A stretch of DNA of 64,000 bases from Cunninghamia lanceolata (Eukaryota > Streptophyta > Pinopsida > Cupressales > Cupressaceae): the NCBI GenBank assembly GCA_027924645.1, contig BSBN01001251.1, forward strand, positions 744,001-808,000, given 5' to 3'. Of the stretch, positions 11,740 to 20,890 are shown in pieces. A program made the position numbers and the translations under genes. The first letter of the stretch is position 1, and each line of letters starts with the position of its first letter. The notes under the pieces were generated by a model that saw nothing but the letters and a program-made list of their open reading frames with translations, did no database searches and had not been told where the DNA came from.

Positions 11740-12150
11740 GCAGAGGGGGCCGACGGTGATGAACGACGTAGAATGGTGGAGTGTCAGTGGTGGTAACGGG
11801 CCAAAGCGGAGGAAATAAGTATGGCGGCGGCGCTGCCGCCGAAGGGACCGTGGAGCGGTTACTGTGCGGAGGGTGGAACCGTGGCAGGGAGCAGCGGAGG
11901 TGAAGAGTGCTGAGAGCATGGGCGGAGGTGGATCTGGCGGCACGGGGGCAAAGGAGTCCAGCGGATTGCGGAGGGCAGAGCTAGAGGGATGGTCCGGCAG
12001 TAAGGGGAGAAGCCGCCACTGCGGACAGAAGGGGGTGCAGGGTTTACGAAGGTGTGTGTGTGGGGTATGGGGGAGGCAGTGCCTCCACCACACCCCTTCG
12101 CTGCTCAGGGATGGGGACTGTGGGCGCTGCCCACAGTCCCTTCTCAGTAT
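11740..12150. other. G+C- and CpG-rich island in the insertion
   Basis: About 400 bases clearly richer in G+C and CpG than everything around them, including the GGCGGC...GCCGCC hairpin near 11823-11840. Open frames on both strands here are Pro/Ser/Gly-rich and look like composition artefacts. It could be LTR regulatory sequence or captured foreign DNA; the sequence does not decide. Confidence 0.6.
12114..12140. other. Perfect 12-bp hairpin with 3-base loop
   Basis: GGGACTGTGGGC, loop GCT, GCCCACAGTCCC. Confidence 0.95.
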
Positions 12151-12284
12151 TTTTTTTTTTGTTTATTTTTTTTTATATTATTTTTTTTTGTTTTAAAACC
12201 TAACCCTAACACAACATTTTTATTTTATATGTTAAATCTCTTTTTTTTTTCCTTTTTTTTATATAAATCTCTTCTCAATACATA

Positions 12285-12362
12285 TCTAATATATATATAT
12301 ATTATATACATATATATGTATATATATATGCATGTGTATATATATATATATTTATATATATA
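12285..12362. repeat. (TA)n microsatellite
   Basis: Interrupted TA dinucleotide tract with CATG/GTGT interruptions. Confidence 0.9.
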
Positions 12363-13963
12363 TTCTTAGAGTGATATCCCATTTTTTCATATTCATTCTT
12401 GCAGAATTAAATAAATTTGTTTGACACTTCTTTTCCAAGTCCAATAAATGCCCTAACAATAAGTTTCCATTTAAACATGCATGAGTAGAAATACAGTTAT
12501 AAATGTATCTCTCCTTTTTTTTTCTTTCCTTTGCAACAGTAAACAAGAAGGCTACCATTTCATAAGAAAACATAGCAACTCTTTTTGTTCAACAGTTAAC
12601 AAACAACTTCTAAAACAACAGATAACAAGCTAACATTCAAGTAATAGCAGATAACCATTTTCAACTTTCTCCTTCTTGGCTGTAATAATATACTTATTTA
12701 ATAACACTCATATATATTTTTTTTAAACAGAATTTATACAAACAGAGATTGCATTTCCTTTTTCTTTCATCTACAACAAAATCTAGACAGCAACCTGACA
12801 ACTTTTGCTTTTTTTTTTTTTAAGATTAATAACAGAAAATCAAATAACATCTTCCATATTTTTTTTTGTAGAAAAGATAATGGCAGAAAACTATTTGTAT
12901 CTTCACAAATATTTCACAACTTCACAGCTCCACAAAAATAGAAGTAAACAACATTAAATTAAAATGACAGAAATATATAAATAACTTTTCTCATACATTG
13001 CTCAAACTTCACAAATGAGGGAATAGACAACTTTAATTAAAATAAACAGAAGTTTACATTACATCAACAATCACAGTCAACTCCATGGTAAATATCTTAG
13101 CAGCCCCTTACAACATTACAACACAATAAGGCCAAAATGGCCATGGCTCCAACCGCCATTAAAACACTACAACACCACACAAGAGAAGCTCTTCAACCAC
13201 TTCTTTTTTTTCCACTCTAATCCTGCAATAAACACAACAACAAGAACAAAACCAGCCACTTTGAAAGCTCTCCTCCCTACCGTAGACCCGCAAGTGGGTC
13301 ACCCTCGAGCTAGGGAGGTAGGGATTCACACAGGTATACATTCCACAATAAGAAAAAGCATCAACAACACATATCAGCCCATAGGATTGTCACAAAAGTC
13401 AACTCATAAAAATGAGTTGTAGAGGGTAGGGAATGGACCCCTCAACTTCAAAGGGCTCCCAAAAGATAAAATGTCATGCTCATGGCCTCAAGCCAAATAA
13501 AATCTCCAAAACACCATTCTCCACAAAATCACAATGATCTCCATGGCACTCTTGCCATTTTAATAGACTTCTCCACAAATAAAAGCCCTCAAGGCAAAAA
13601 TACATAATGTGGGAGAGACCTCAAGGAGGTTCCTTTCCCCTACCCAAAATAGTTGAGCATTACCTCCATTGGAGGTGCTCTCACCATAACTCCCATCCCA
13701 ACAAAACAAAACAACCAAAAACTATAACATAACACATTAAATAAGCTAGGGTGAGAAAACAAGTAAGAGGCCTACCTTCAAAGCCCTTATGATGGAAGCA
13801 AGTTGGTGAAGAGCTCCAAGCCTTCCCAAGCCTTCCAATCCTTCAAGAAATCCTCTAACTCTCACAAACTCCTCCCAACAATAGCAAAACGAATAAAATT
13901 CAAGAACCCCACACTCCTCAACAAGAGGAGATAATATAGGCCATGAATTTGGCCTTGAGGAAT
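12363..13963. other. Non-coding part of the insertion with scattered short hairpins
   Basis: No gene recognised. Small self-complementary elements increase rightwards, for example ATGGCA-CTCT-TGCCAT near 13543, ACCTCC-ATT-GGAGGT near 13660 and AACTCAT...ATGAGTT near 13400. Confidence 0.6.
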
Positions 13964-14450
13964 GAGAAGGTGACACTTGTCACCTTCTCCTTCCTCCTCC
14001 CATGCCACTTGCAAGGGAGAGGAAGTGTGAGGATGACAAGTGTCATCCTCTCATTCCCTCTCAAACCTCACCTTATCCACTTGTGCTCTCACACATGTGT
14101 GAGAGGACAAGTGGTGAGGTGGCAATTCCACTCACACCCACAAGAGGAAAAGGGATGCCATATGGCATCCTCCTATTCTCTCAAGGAGCCATCTTCCTCC
14201 AAGATGCTCTCACACGTGTGTGAGAGTCTTAGGGGAAGCTCCCACACTTGGGAATCTTGGAGACCTCCCAAGTCTTCCTTGGGAAAGGGTTCCCAAACTT
14301 TGGGAAGGGAGATGAGTCTTTCCCAAGGCATGACTCATCTCCCACCTCCCTTATTTCAAATTTTCGTCACTTTTACTAAACCAAGGTTTAGAGTGACCAA
14401 ACTTGAGTCAAATCTAGGGTTAGATAGTCCAAGTTGACCCTAGACTCAAG
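13964..14450. repeat. Dense array of about eleven hairpins and palindromes
   Basis: Successive self-complementary units: 13964-13989 (12-bp arms, 2-base loop); ~13992-14026 (11 bp with a bulge); 14029-14050 (10 bp); 14065-14120, whose core 14086-14105 is the perfect palindrome CTCTCACACATGTGTGAGAG; 14153-14170 (perfect 18-bp palindrome); 14186-14209; 14207-14226 (9-bp arms); 14246-14273 (8 bp); 14290-14306 (8 bp, 1-base loop); 14307-14343 (12-bp arms, 13-base loop); and 14402-14450 (14 paired bases around a loop). The arms differ between units, so this is not a simple tandem repeat. Open frames crossing it are by-products. Confidence 0.9.
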
Positions 14451-15141
14451 GGTAACCACCTAGGGTAGCTTTTGGGACTCTAGGGTTCACAAAGGGGGTT
14501 AAAAATCACATTTAAATGGCCTCAAAATAAAATAAATACCAAGTGGTGTAAATCAAGTAAAATTATACAACACTCATTATTAAATAAATAGACAAGGGGT
14601 ACTAAGGCCGAAATAATAAAAATTAAATCAATTACTTAAATCAACATTCAAATTCAAACGTTATCCTTATCCCTTTTGGGAATGGATCGGATTTACAGGG
14701 GATAACATAGTGTGAATTCTACCTCTGATTTTCCCGTGGCTAGGGAATGTGAAACTTGCACATCTCGATCAAGTGTCAGTCATATCATGGAATCATAGCC
14801 GATGAAACTGGAATTAAATTCACGCAATTTGAATACATCAATAATCATCAATACATAACTCCAATTTAAACTGCATTTTAAATCATATGTCAAATAGTCG
14901 ACATCACATAATTAATTAGAACTCATCACGAAATATCATCTAATATATCCTATGTGTCAAATCACAAAATATCATCCACTATGATCGAATCAAATCACAT
15001 ATGTCAAATCAAAGTCCTATCATAATCAGGAGATAATAAACAAGTCTGCATAATGAAACCATAATCACTAAAGGTCTGATAATGTCATCACAAAATAGCA
15101 TAATTGATCAAAATAAGGGAGGTGAAATAATCGGCCTCACA
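14451..15141. other. Right end of the 4.8-kb insertion
   Basis: A+T-rich, non-coding, ending in CTCACA at the target duplication. Confidence 0.6.
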
Positions 15142-16100
15142 AATCTCTCTTTTCTCAGATATACCATTACCTCATTTCCAAATGAAAATTATTTGTGTCT
15201 TCTCTTCTCATTTGCTTGCTCCTTATACTTATTGTTCATCCCCTCCAAATGCTTCTTAACCTGATTATGTACTATCTCCAAGTGTCCTGCAAATTCTTCT
15301 GCCTCTATGCTTCTTTTACTCTCCATACTGATGTCTCTCAATTTTGCTACTCCTCTAGGGTTAGTTCTGGTCACAATCACAAATGGAGTCTTTCTTGTGC
15401 TCCTATTCACTAAATTATTGTATGCAAACTCTGCTTGTGATAGAATGAGATCCCAATTTCCTACCTTCTATCCAACTAAACATCTCAACAAATTACCCAA
15501 ACTCCTATTCACTACCTCTATTTGTCCTTCAGTCTGTGAATGAAATTTTGAATTGAACTTCAAATTTGTCTTCATCTTCTTCCATAATGTCTTCCAAAAG
15601 TATCCAATGAATCTTGTATCTCTATCTAAAACTATGCTTCTAGGTAATTCATGCAATCTCACAATCTCCTTGAAAAATAGGTCAACCACATGCACTGCAT
15701 CAGTTGTCTTCTTGCAAGGTATGAAATGTGCCATCTTTGAAAATCTATCCACCACTACAAATATAGAATCATGTTCTCTTTGTGTCTTCAGAAACCCTAA
15801 TATGAAATCCATGCTTATGTCTTCTCAAGGTCTCTCCGGTACTGTCAAAGATTTGTACAACCCAGTATTCTGACTACTTCCTTTTGCTACTTGACATACT
15901 CTACAACTTTACACAAACTTCTTGACATCCTTATATATCTTAGGCCAAAAGTAATGTTCACTTACCAAAGCCACTATCTTATCAATTCCAAAATGTTATG
16001 CCAATCCACCATTGTGCTTCTCTTTGATCAAATTGTCTCTCATTGAACTCCTACGTATACACAATTGATTTCCTTTGAACAACATATCCTCCTGAATGAA
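15142..16100 (-). pseudogene. Integrase (zinc finger and catalytic core) of the chromovirus
   Basis: Integrase inserts the cDNA into chromatin. On the minus strand: a His-His-Cys-Cys finger (KEKHNGGLA...HFG, then CRVCQVAKGS) at about 15870-16050; then the core, with the first Asp in [15 protein letters not shown], the second in [15 protein letters not shown] and the Glu in [17 protein letters not shown]. All three catalytic residues are retained. The frame continues through RGVAKLRDISME to RKERF, where the 4.8-kb insertion cuts it. Several point stops make it inactive. Confidence 0.9.
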
Positions 16101-16109
16101 ATAATCCAA

Positions 16110-16718
16110 TCACTTACTTCTATCTGTCACAACAGGTTCTTTACATGCTTTCCAAGGGTCTACAAAATCAAGGTCTTCTTCATACAAGTTCTTCAATTCT
16201 TCAAAACCTAATACTTCAACTCTAATTTCTATCAACAAATTTCTTCTACTCAATGCATCTGCAACTTTATTTGATTTTCCACTTCTATACTTCAGTACAA
16301 ATGTATAACTCTGCATGAACTCTACCCATCTCATATGTCTCTGATTCAACTTTCCTTGATTGTTTAGATACTGCAAAGCTTGATGATCTGTATACAACAC
16401 AAATTCCTTAGACAACAAGTAATGTCTCCACTTCTTCAAGGCTTGAATTATGACATAGAATTCCTGATCATAAATTGAATATATTCTTCTTGCATCATTC
16501 AACTTCTCACTAAAATATGCTACTGGTCTACCTTCTTGACTTAATACTGCTCTTTTTGCATTTACACTTGCATCATAGTCTACTTGAAATACTTTGTTGA
16601 AATCTGGTAATGCTAACACTGGTTGCTTTGTCACTTTCTGCTTCAACAGTTCAAAAATTTTATTTGCTCTTGATGTCCACTTAAAGTCCTTTCTATCACC
16701 TCTCATTGTTTCTATCAT
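16110..16718 (-). pseudogene. RNase H domain of the chromovirus
   Basis: Degrades the RNA strand during reverse transcription. The 202-residue open stretch shows FQVDYDASVNAKRAVLSQEG (first Asp), GRPVAYFSEKLNDARRIYS, DQEFYVIIQALKKWRHYL (Glu), VLYTDHQALQYL (Asp) and NKVADALSRR (last Asp), the order expected for Ty3/gypsy. It follows reverse transcriptase in the same frame after a stop. Confidence 0.92.
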
Positions 16719-17580
16719 AGGTGTGTATACTGAACTAAAATTTTTGATGAACTTCTAATAGAAACTAGCTAATCCATGAAATGATTTGACTTCCCCAATA
16801 CTCTCAAGTGTTGGCCACTCAACAATTGCTCTAACTTTGTTAGGGTCCATCTTCAATCCTTCCACAGAAATCACAAATCCCAAGTATACTAATTCTTCCT
16901 TCATGAAACTACACTTCTTGATGTTTATCAGCAATTTCTCTTATCTCAACCTCTACAATACTTGTCTTAGGTGCCACAAATGTTCTTCTTTTGTCTTACT
17001 AAAAATTAGAATATCATCCAAATATACAATAACAAACTTACCCAAGAATTTCTTCAAAACTTCATTCATCAATCTCATGAAAGTACTTGGTGCATTAGTC
17101 AATCCAAAAGGCATCACTAACCATTCATACAATCCTTCATTTGTCTTAAAAGCAATCTTCCATTCATCTCCTTCTCTGATTCTAATCTGATGGTATCCAC
17201 TCTTCAAATCTATCTTTGTGAAATATTTTACTCCACTCAAACAATCCATAATGTCATCCATCCTAGGCAATGGAAATCTATACTTAACTATGTTCTTGTT
17301 GATTTCTCTAGAGTTTGTACACATCCTCCATTCTCCATCCTTTTTTGGTGCTAGCATTGCAGGTACTGCACAAGGGCTTAATCTTTCTTTGATCAAACCT
17401 TTCCTCAACAACTCTTGTATCTGTCTATTTAATTCTTCATTCTCTACTGGTGTCATTCTATGTGCTGCATTGTTAGGCAAACTAACTCCAGGTATAAGAT
17501 TCATATGATGACTAATACTCCTGATTGGTGGCAATCCTTTAGGTACATTATCTAATATGATGTCTTCATATTCTGTTAGC
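16719..17580 (-). pseudogene. Reverse transcriptase of the chromovirus
   Basis: Copies element RNA into DNA. It contains ECAVPAM-like [52 protein letters not shown] (first catalytic Asp), [20 protein letters not shown] and the catalytic YLDD at 17013-17024. The stretch 16953-18119, including the protease, is open for 388 residues. The C-terminal part is broken by stops near 16937 and 16758. Confidence 0.93.
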
Positions 17581-17599
17581 AATTTCATTATCTCTTTCG

Positions 17600-18120
17600 G
17601 TTGTGATTCTTCAATCTCTATCTTTAGGGTTTCAGGCTTCTTAGGAATCAAAGCATAACACATATTCTCATGTCTCAAACCATCCAAAAATTTCCTTCCA
17701 TCAACCAAACAGATTCTAGCATTCCCACATACTTCACTTTTAGGCTCATCTTCCAAAGGAATCAATGTAATTCTCTTCCCATTTGATGTTATAGTATAAG
17801 TATTCTTTCTCTCATCATGTATAGCTTTTCTATCATACTGCCATGGTTTAGCCAACAATATATGACATACATCCATAGGCATAATATCACACAATACTTC
17901 ATCATGATAAGATCCGATATGGAATTTCACCAAACATTGTTCACTCACCAGTACCTCATGATCATCCTGAATCCATCCTATCTGATAGGGCTTAGGGTGT
18001 TTCAATCTCTCTAGGTTCATCTTAGTCACCATCTCCTCTAAAGCCAAATTATCAGAACTGCTACTATCAATTATAACCTTACAACATTTACCTCCTGATT
18101 TGCATCTGGTCCGGAACAAA
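17600..18120 (-). pseudogene. Protease region of the chromovirus
   Basis: Upstream of reverse transcriptase in the same frame. [17 protein letters not shown] carries the catalytic Asp (18066-18068) in a D-S-S-S context rather than the usual D-S/T-G, so the Gly of the retroviral aspartic protease motif is changed. [20 protein letters not shown] and [15 protein letters not shown] follow, the latter equal to the conserved LG-x-PW segment of this family with Ala in place of Gly. Confidence 0.8.
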
Positions 18121-18239
18121 CTTTTCCTCTACAGTGGTTCCTCATTTGTCTCTGCTTGAAATAGTGCTCTCCTCATGACTAGTGATTCTCCTTTCTCAGG
18201 TTTACCAACTGAATTAGGTGATCCAGCTAGTTCTTCTTC

Positions 18240-19313
18240 TACATAAGCTGCTCTTCCACTGTTCTATGTCTTCTTACTTGTACTTCCCTGAAGACATTCA
18301 TATGCTCTATGTCCTTCACCCCCACACTTAAAACAGGTTCCTCTAAATGTTCTCCTATCAAGTCCTCTTCCATCTCTTCTATATCCTTTACTCCGGTAAG
18401 AGTTAGGGTTTCCTCTATGGTAGAAAGTTCTATCATCTCTCTGGTATGAACTGCTATCTCTGTCTTCCTTATTGAATGGGCTATCTTGTTTGTTCTACTC
18501 TGCATATGGTCTTTCTCCTCCAGAAAATGTTCTACCTCTTTGAAATTTACCTCCTCTACCTCTCTGTCTCTACTCATGCTTCTTATTCAACTTTTCTTCA
18601 ACTTTCAGGACAAATTGATATGCTTCTTCCAGTGTTGTCATCCTCACAAAACTCAATTCTTCTTGAATGTTCAACCTTAGTCCATTGATGTGTCTTGCCA
18701 CTTTCTCTTTTCTTGCTTCACTATGTCCTATCCTTATAATAATCTTGTGAAATTCTTCAGTGTACTCCTTCACAGATTTCTTGTTTTGTCTCAGGTTTTG
18801 CAGTCTCTTCAATAGTTTCAACTCATAGTTAATAGGTATAAACTGATTCTTCAACTTTGTCATCATCCTATCCCATTTTATGATCTTGTCTTTTCCTCTT
18901 CCATTTCTATCCAACTAAACTTCTTTTCACCAAATAGAAGCATGTCCATTCAACTTAGTCTTTGCAAATCTCACCTTCTCTAAATCTTCAATTTCTGCAT
19001 ATTTAAAGTATTCTTCTAGGTCATTTACCTAGTCAATGAGCTCCTCTAGATTCGAATTGCCAGTGTAATTCGGTACTTCCACTCTAGGTCTTTGCCCAAT
19101 TTTTGCAATAGCTCTCTAAATTTTTGCTTGATCTGATTCTTCTTCTTCTTCTAGGGTTTCTTCATTTTGATCAGCAGATTGAAATTCTTCATCATCATCA
19201 CTTTCAACATTAGGTCTACGGTTAGGTCCTCTTTGCCTATCTTCTTCAACAACATCCAATTAAACTTGCATTGTTTTCATCATCTCCATCATCTCATATA
19301 TTCTTCCAGCCAT
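18240..19313 (-). pseudogene. Gag of the chromovirus
   Basis: Structural capsid protein. The likely start is the ATG at 19313 (MAGRIYEMMEMMKTMQV). An acidic stretch and the retrotransposon gag domain follow: YFKYAEIEDLEKVRFAKTKL, MTKLKNQFIPINYELKLLKR, KSVKEYTEEFHKIIIRIGHS and KVARHINGLRLNIQEEL. A zinc knuckle CFKCGGEGHRAYEC lies at 18294-18335 in the same frame and continues into pol without a frame change. Stops (TAA, TAG, TGA) interrupt the N-terminal half, several beside or at expected Trp or Gln positions. An open frame at 18239-18577 is an out-of-frame shadow. Confidence 0.88.
18294..18335 (-). other. CCHC zinc knuckle of gag
   Basis: C-x2-C-x4-H-x4-C with sequence CFKCGGEGHRAYEC, intact. 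Confidence 0.95.
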
Positions 19314-19526
19314 AGTACCGATAATGTGTATTCTCCTCGATGGCATCTCTTCCTGGGATCAAGTGTAATTGCCTCGAATTTGGCGATTAGGCTACAAGGT
19401 GACAAATGCCTCACAATTGATGATCAGTTGACAACACAGGTATTCTACCTTAGGTTCGACGATCTGTTCACAACAAGATCTTATAGAATGCCTTCACAAA
19501 CTTTGTTCCCAAAGGATTCAAACTTC

Positions 19527-19538
19527 GCTCTGATACCA
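19527..19538 (-). other. Primer binding site for initiator Met tRNA
   Basis: On the minus strand TGGTATCAGAGC, the classic plant primer site complementary to the 3' end of initiator Met-tRNA, two bases from the 5' LTR. Confidence 0.95.
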
Positions 19539-19540
19539 CT

Positions 19541-20376
19541 TGGTGTAGTCACGATTAGGAGGGTCCACAGAGTGAACTATCCAGGTCATGTAGCAAGAGT
19601 AAACACAACAGAAGCAAATCAAATTTAGAATGCAAATGCAGATTTAGATACTTAATATATCATGGACTTCAAATGTAGATATGTTGGCAACATGTGGGCT
19701 TACAAATTAGGGCTCGTAGGCCTAATTACAGAATAGAAAGATATGGCATTGAAGCGCCTTGTCCAAAAGAATTCAAAAACTATCTAATAGATTCTAATCA
19801 TGAACTCCTTTCTGATGCATCTATTACATGATTATATATCATCTCCAGATCACAAGAATCCTCTGCGTCAGCCAACCGAGATTACAAACTCCAATGAAAG
19901 AGATGTAACGTGTAGTAGCAAATAGGTCAGTCCAAAACATATGGAAATCCTCTGCAAGTGAATGAATCAAGGTGCAAATCTTGGGGAAGGTCGACCATGT
20001 CCCAAAGTACATTGAATGATGTGTCATTTAGATTTGTAAGTCATGGAAGTGCTCCACAAGCCTTGTCCTTTAGCTAGTTGTTTGAGACTGACTAAATGCT
20101 CTGTTCTAAGAAAACAGTTGATCTTCTGATAGAGATATCTTTCCGTAAATTGATCCAAATGATTTGAATTTCAGATATGATGTGCATGATGATGTCTAGA
20201 TACTAAGTACTACTCTGCAAGTTCTGAAATGCAAACATGACAAAATGTTGGAACTGCTACTAATTGAACTAAACTGAACTAAACTGAAATGAGCTAGAAA
20301 ATGAAAGAAAACAAAAGAATGCAAATATTTTTGGTTGATGCAAGATTGCTTTGCAACCTGGGATACTCTTGCATCA
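19541..20376 (-). repeat. 5' LTR of the chromovirus
   Basis: Plus-strand TGGTGTAGTCAC... to ...CTCTTGCATCA, 836 bp. Its outer end abuts the target duplication ATTTT. Confidence 0.92.
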
Positions 20377-20661
20377 ATTTTGTGCATATATCTTGCAATC
20401 ATTACATTCCATGAGATAAAATTTCTTTGAGGCATCATGTCAAATAGTTCATGTGCCTTGTCTATGCTTCCACACTTTGCAAACATGACTCCTAGGGCAA
20501 TTACAACTAAAACATCTATCAAAATTCCTTTATCCTTTATTCTTTCATGGTTGTCCATACCCTGTCCCAAAGATCCTAATTTGGCATGGGCAGAGAGGAT
20601 TCTTGCAAAGGTTATGGAATTTTGTTTTACACATGCTAATTGCATTTGCTTGAAAGTTTAT
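20377..20661 (-). pseudogene. PLS-class PPR gene remnant, proximal part
   Basis: The other side of the PPR array. It encodes TFKQMQLACVKQNSITFARI, then KCGSIDKAHELFDMMPQRN and ISWNVMIARYMHKI, running straight into the retrotransposon LTR. With the insertion removed, ATTCCATGAG at 20406 is 306 bp from the one at 8780. Homology stops near 20661 and no clear start codon or targeting peptide precedes it. The open frame reading past 20382 into the LTR is an artificial fusion. Confidence 0.9.
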
Positions 20662-20890
20662 ATATCCCTTGCTTTCTCATGCAAATGAATAAACTATGTT
20701 TTCATCTTATAATGGATAATGGATGTGTACATGTTTGCTATCAATGATAATGGATGTGTTCTTTGTACAATTTTCAAGAAATGTGAGGGTTGAAGTTACA
20801 TTGCCTCATAAACTTTACCTTCTTGTCCTTCATTACCTTCAATTAGACTTGTTTCCTCACACTCACCAATCAGTGAGTGAAGTTAGCTAC
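20662..20890. other. Short spacer, nothing recognised
   Basis: A+T-rich sequence between the PPR remnant and the repeat block. Confidence 0.5.

Larger units (their letters stand above)
10322..15141. mobile_element. 4.8-kb TG...CA insertion without coding, probably a solo LTR
   Basis: The insertion starts TGTCATGCCC and ends GGCCTCACA, flanked by the perfect 5-bp duplication AATCT (10317-10321 and 15142-15146). It lies in the integrase codons of the chromovirus. TG...CA ends and a 5-bp duplication are marks of LTR retrotransposon integration. I found no internal LTR pair, gag or pol, so a solo LTR left by recombination, or a non-coding element, is most likely. At 4820 bp it would be an unusually long LTR. 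It holds tandem hairpins at its left end, a G+C-rich island, a TA microsatellite and a dense hairpin array. Confidence 0.8.
9062..20376 (-). mobile_element. Ty3/gypsy chromovirus inserted in the PPR array
   Basis: An 11.3-kb element with LTRs of 842 and 836 bp, flanked by the perfect 5-bp duplication ATTTT (9057-9061 and 20377-20381). Removing it restores the 306-bp spacing of PPR units. Internal order on the minus strand is primer site, gag with zinc knuckle, protease, reverse transcriptase, RNase H, integrase, chromodomain. Gag and pol share one frame broken mainly by point stops, until a later 4.8-kb insertion in the integrase C-terminus. Integrase before the LTR and a chromodomain-like end identify a chromovirus; I cannot name the clade without a tree. 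Confidence 0.95.

Noticed and set aside
11557..12196. Pro/Ser-rich and Gly-rich frames on both strands
   Set aside because: They coincide with the G+C-rich island; openness follows from composition, and neither resembles a known protein.
13943..14437. 164-codon plus-strand open frame
   Set aside because: It lies across the hairpin array; the open frame is a by-product of the palindromes and has no recognisable protein pattern.
18239..18577. 112-codon minus-strand open frame within gag
   Set aside because: The zinc knuckle and flanking gag-pol residues lie in another frame through the same bases; this one is a shadow.
20196..20645. 149-codon frame beginning as a PPR protein
   Set aside because: Only the first part is PPR; the rest is read-through into the retrotransposon LTR, not a real fusion.
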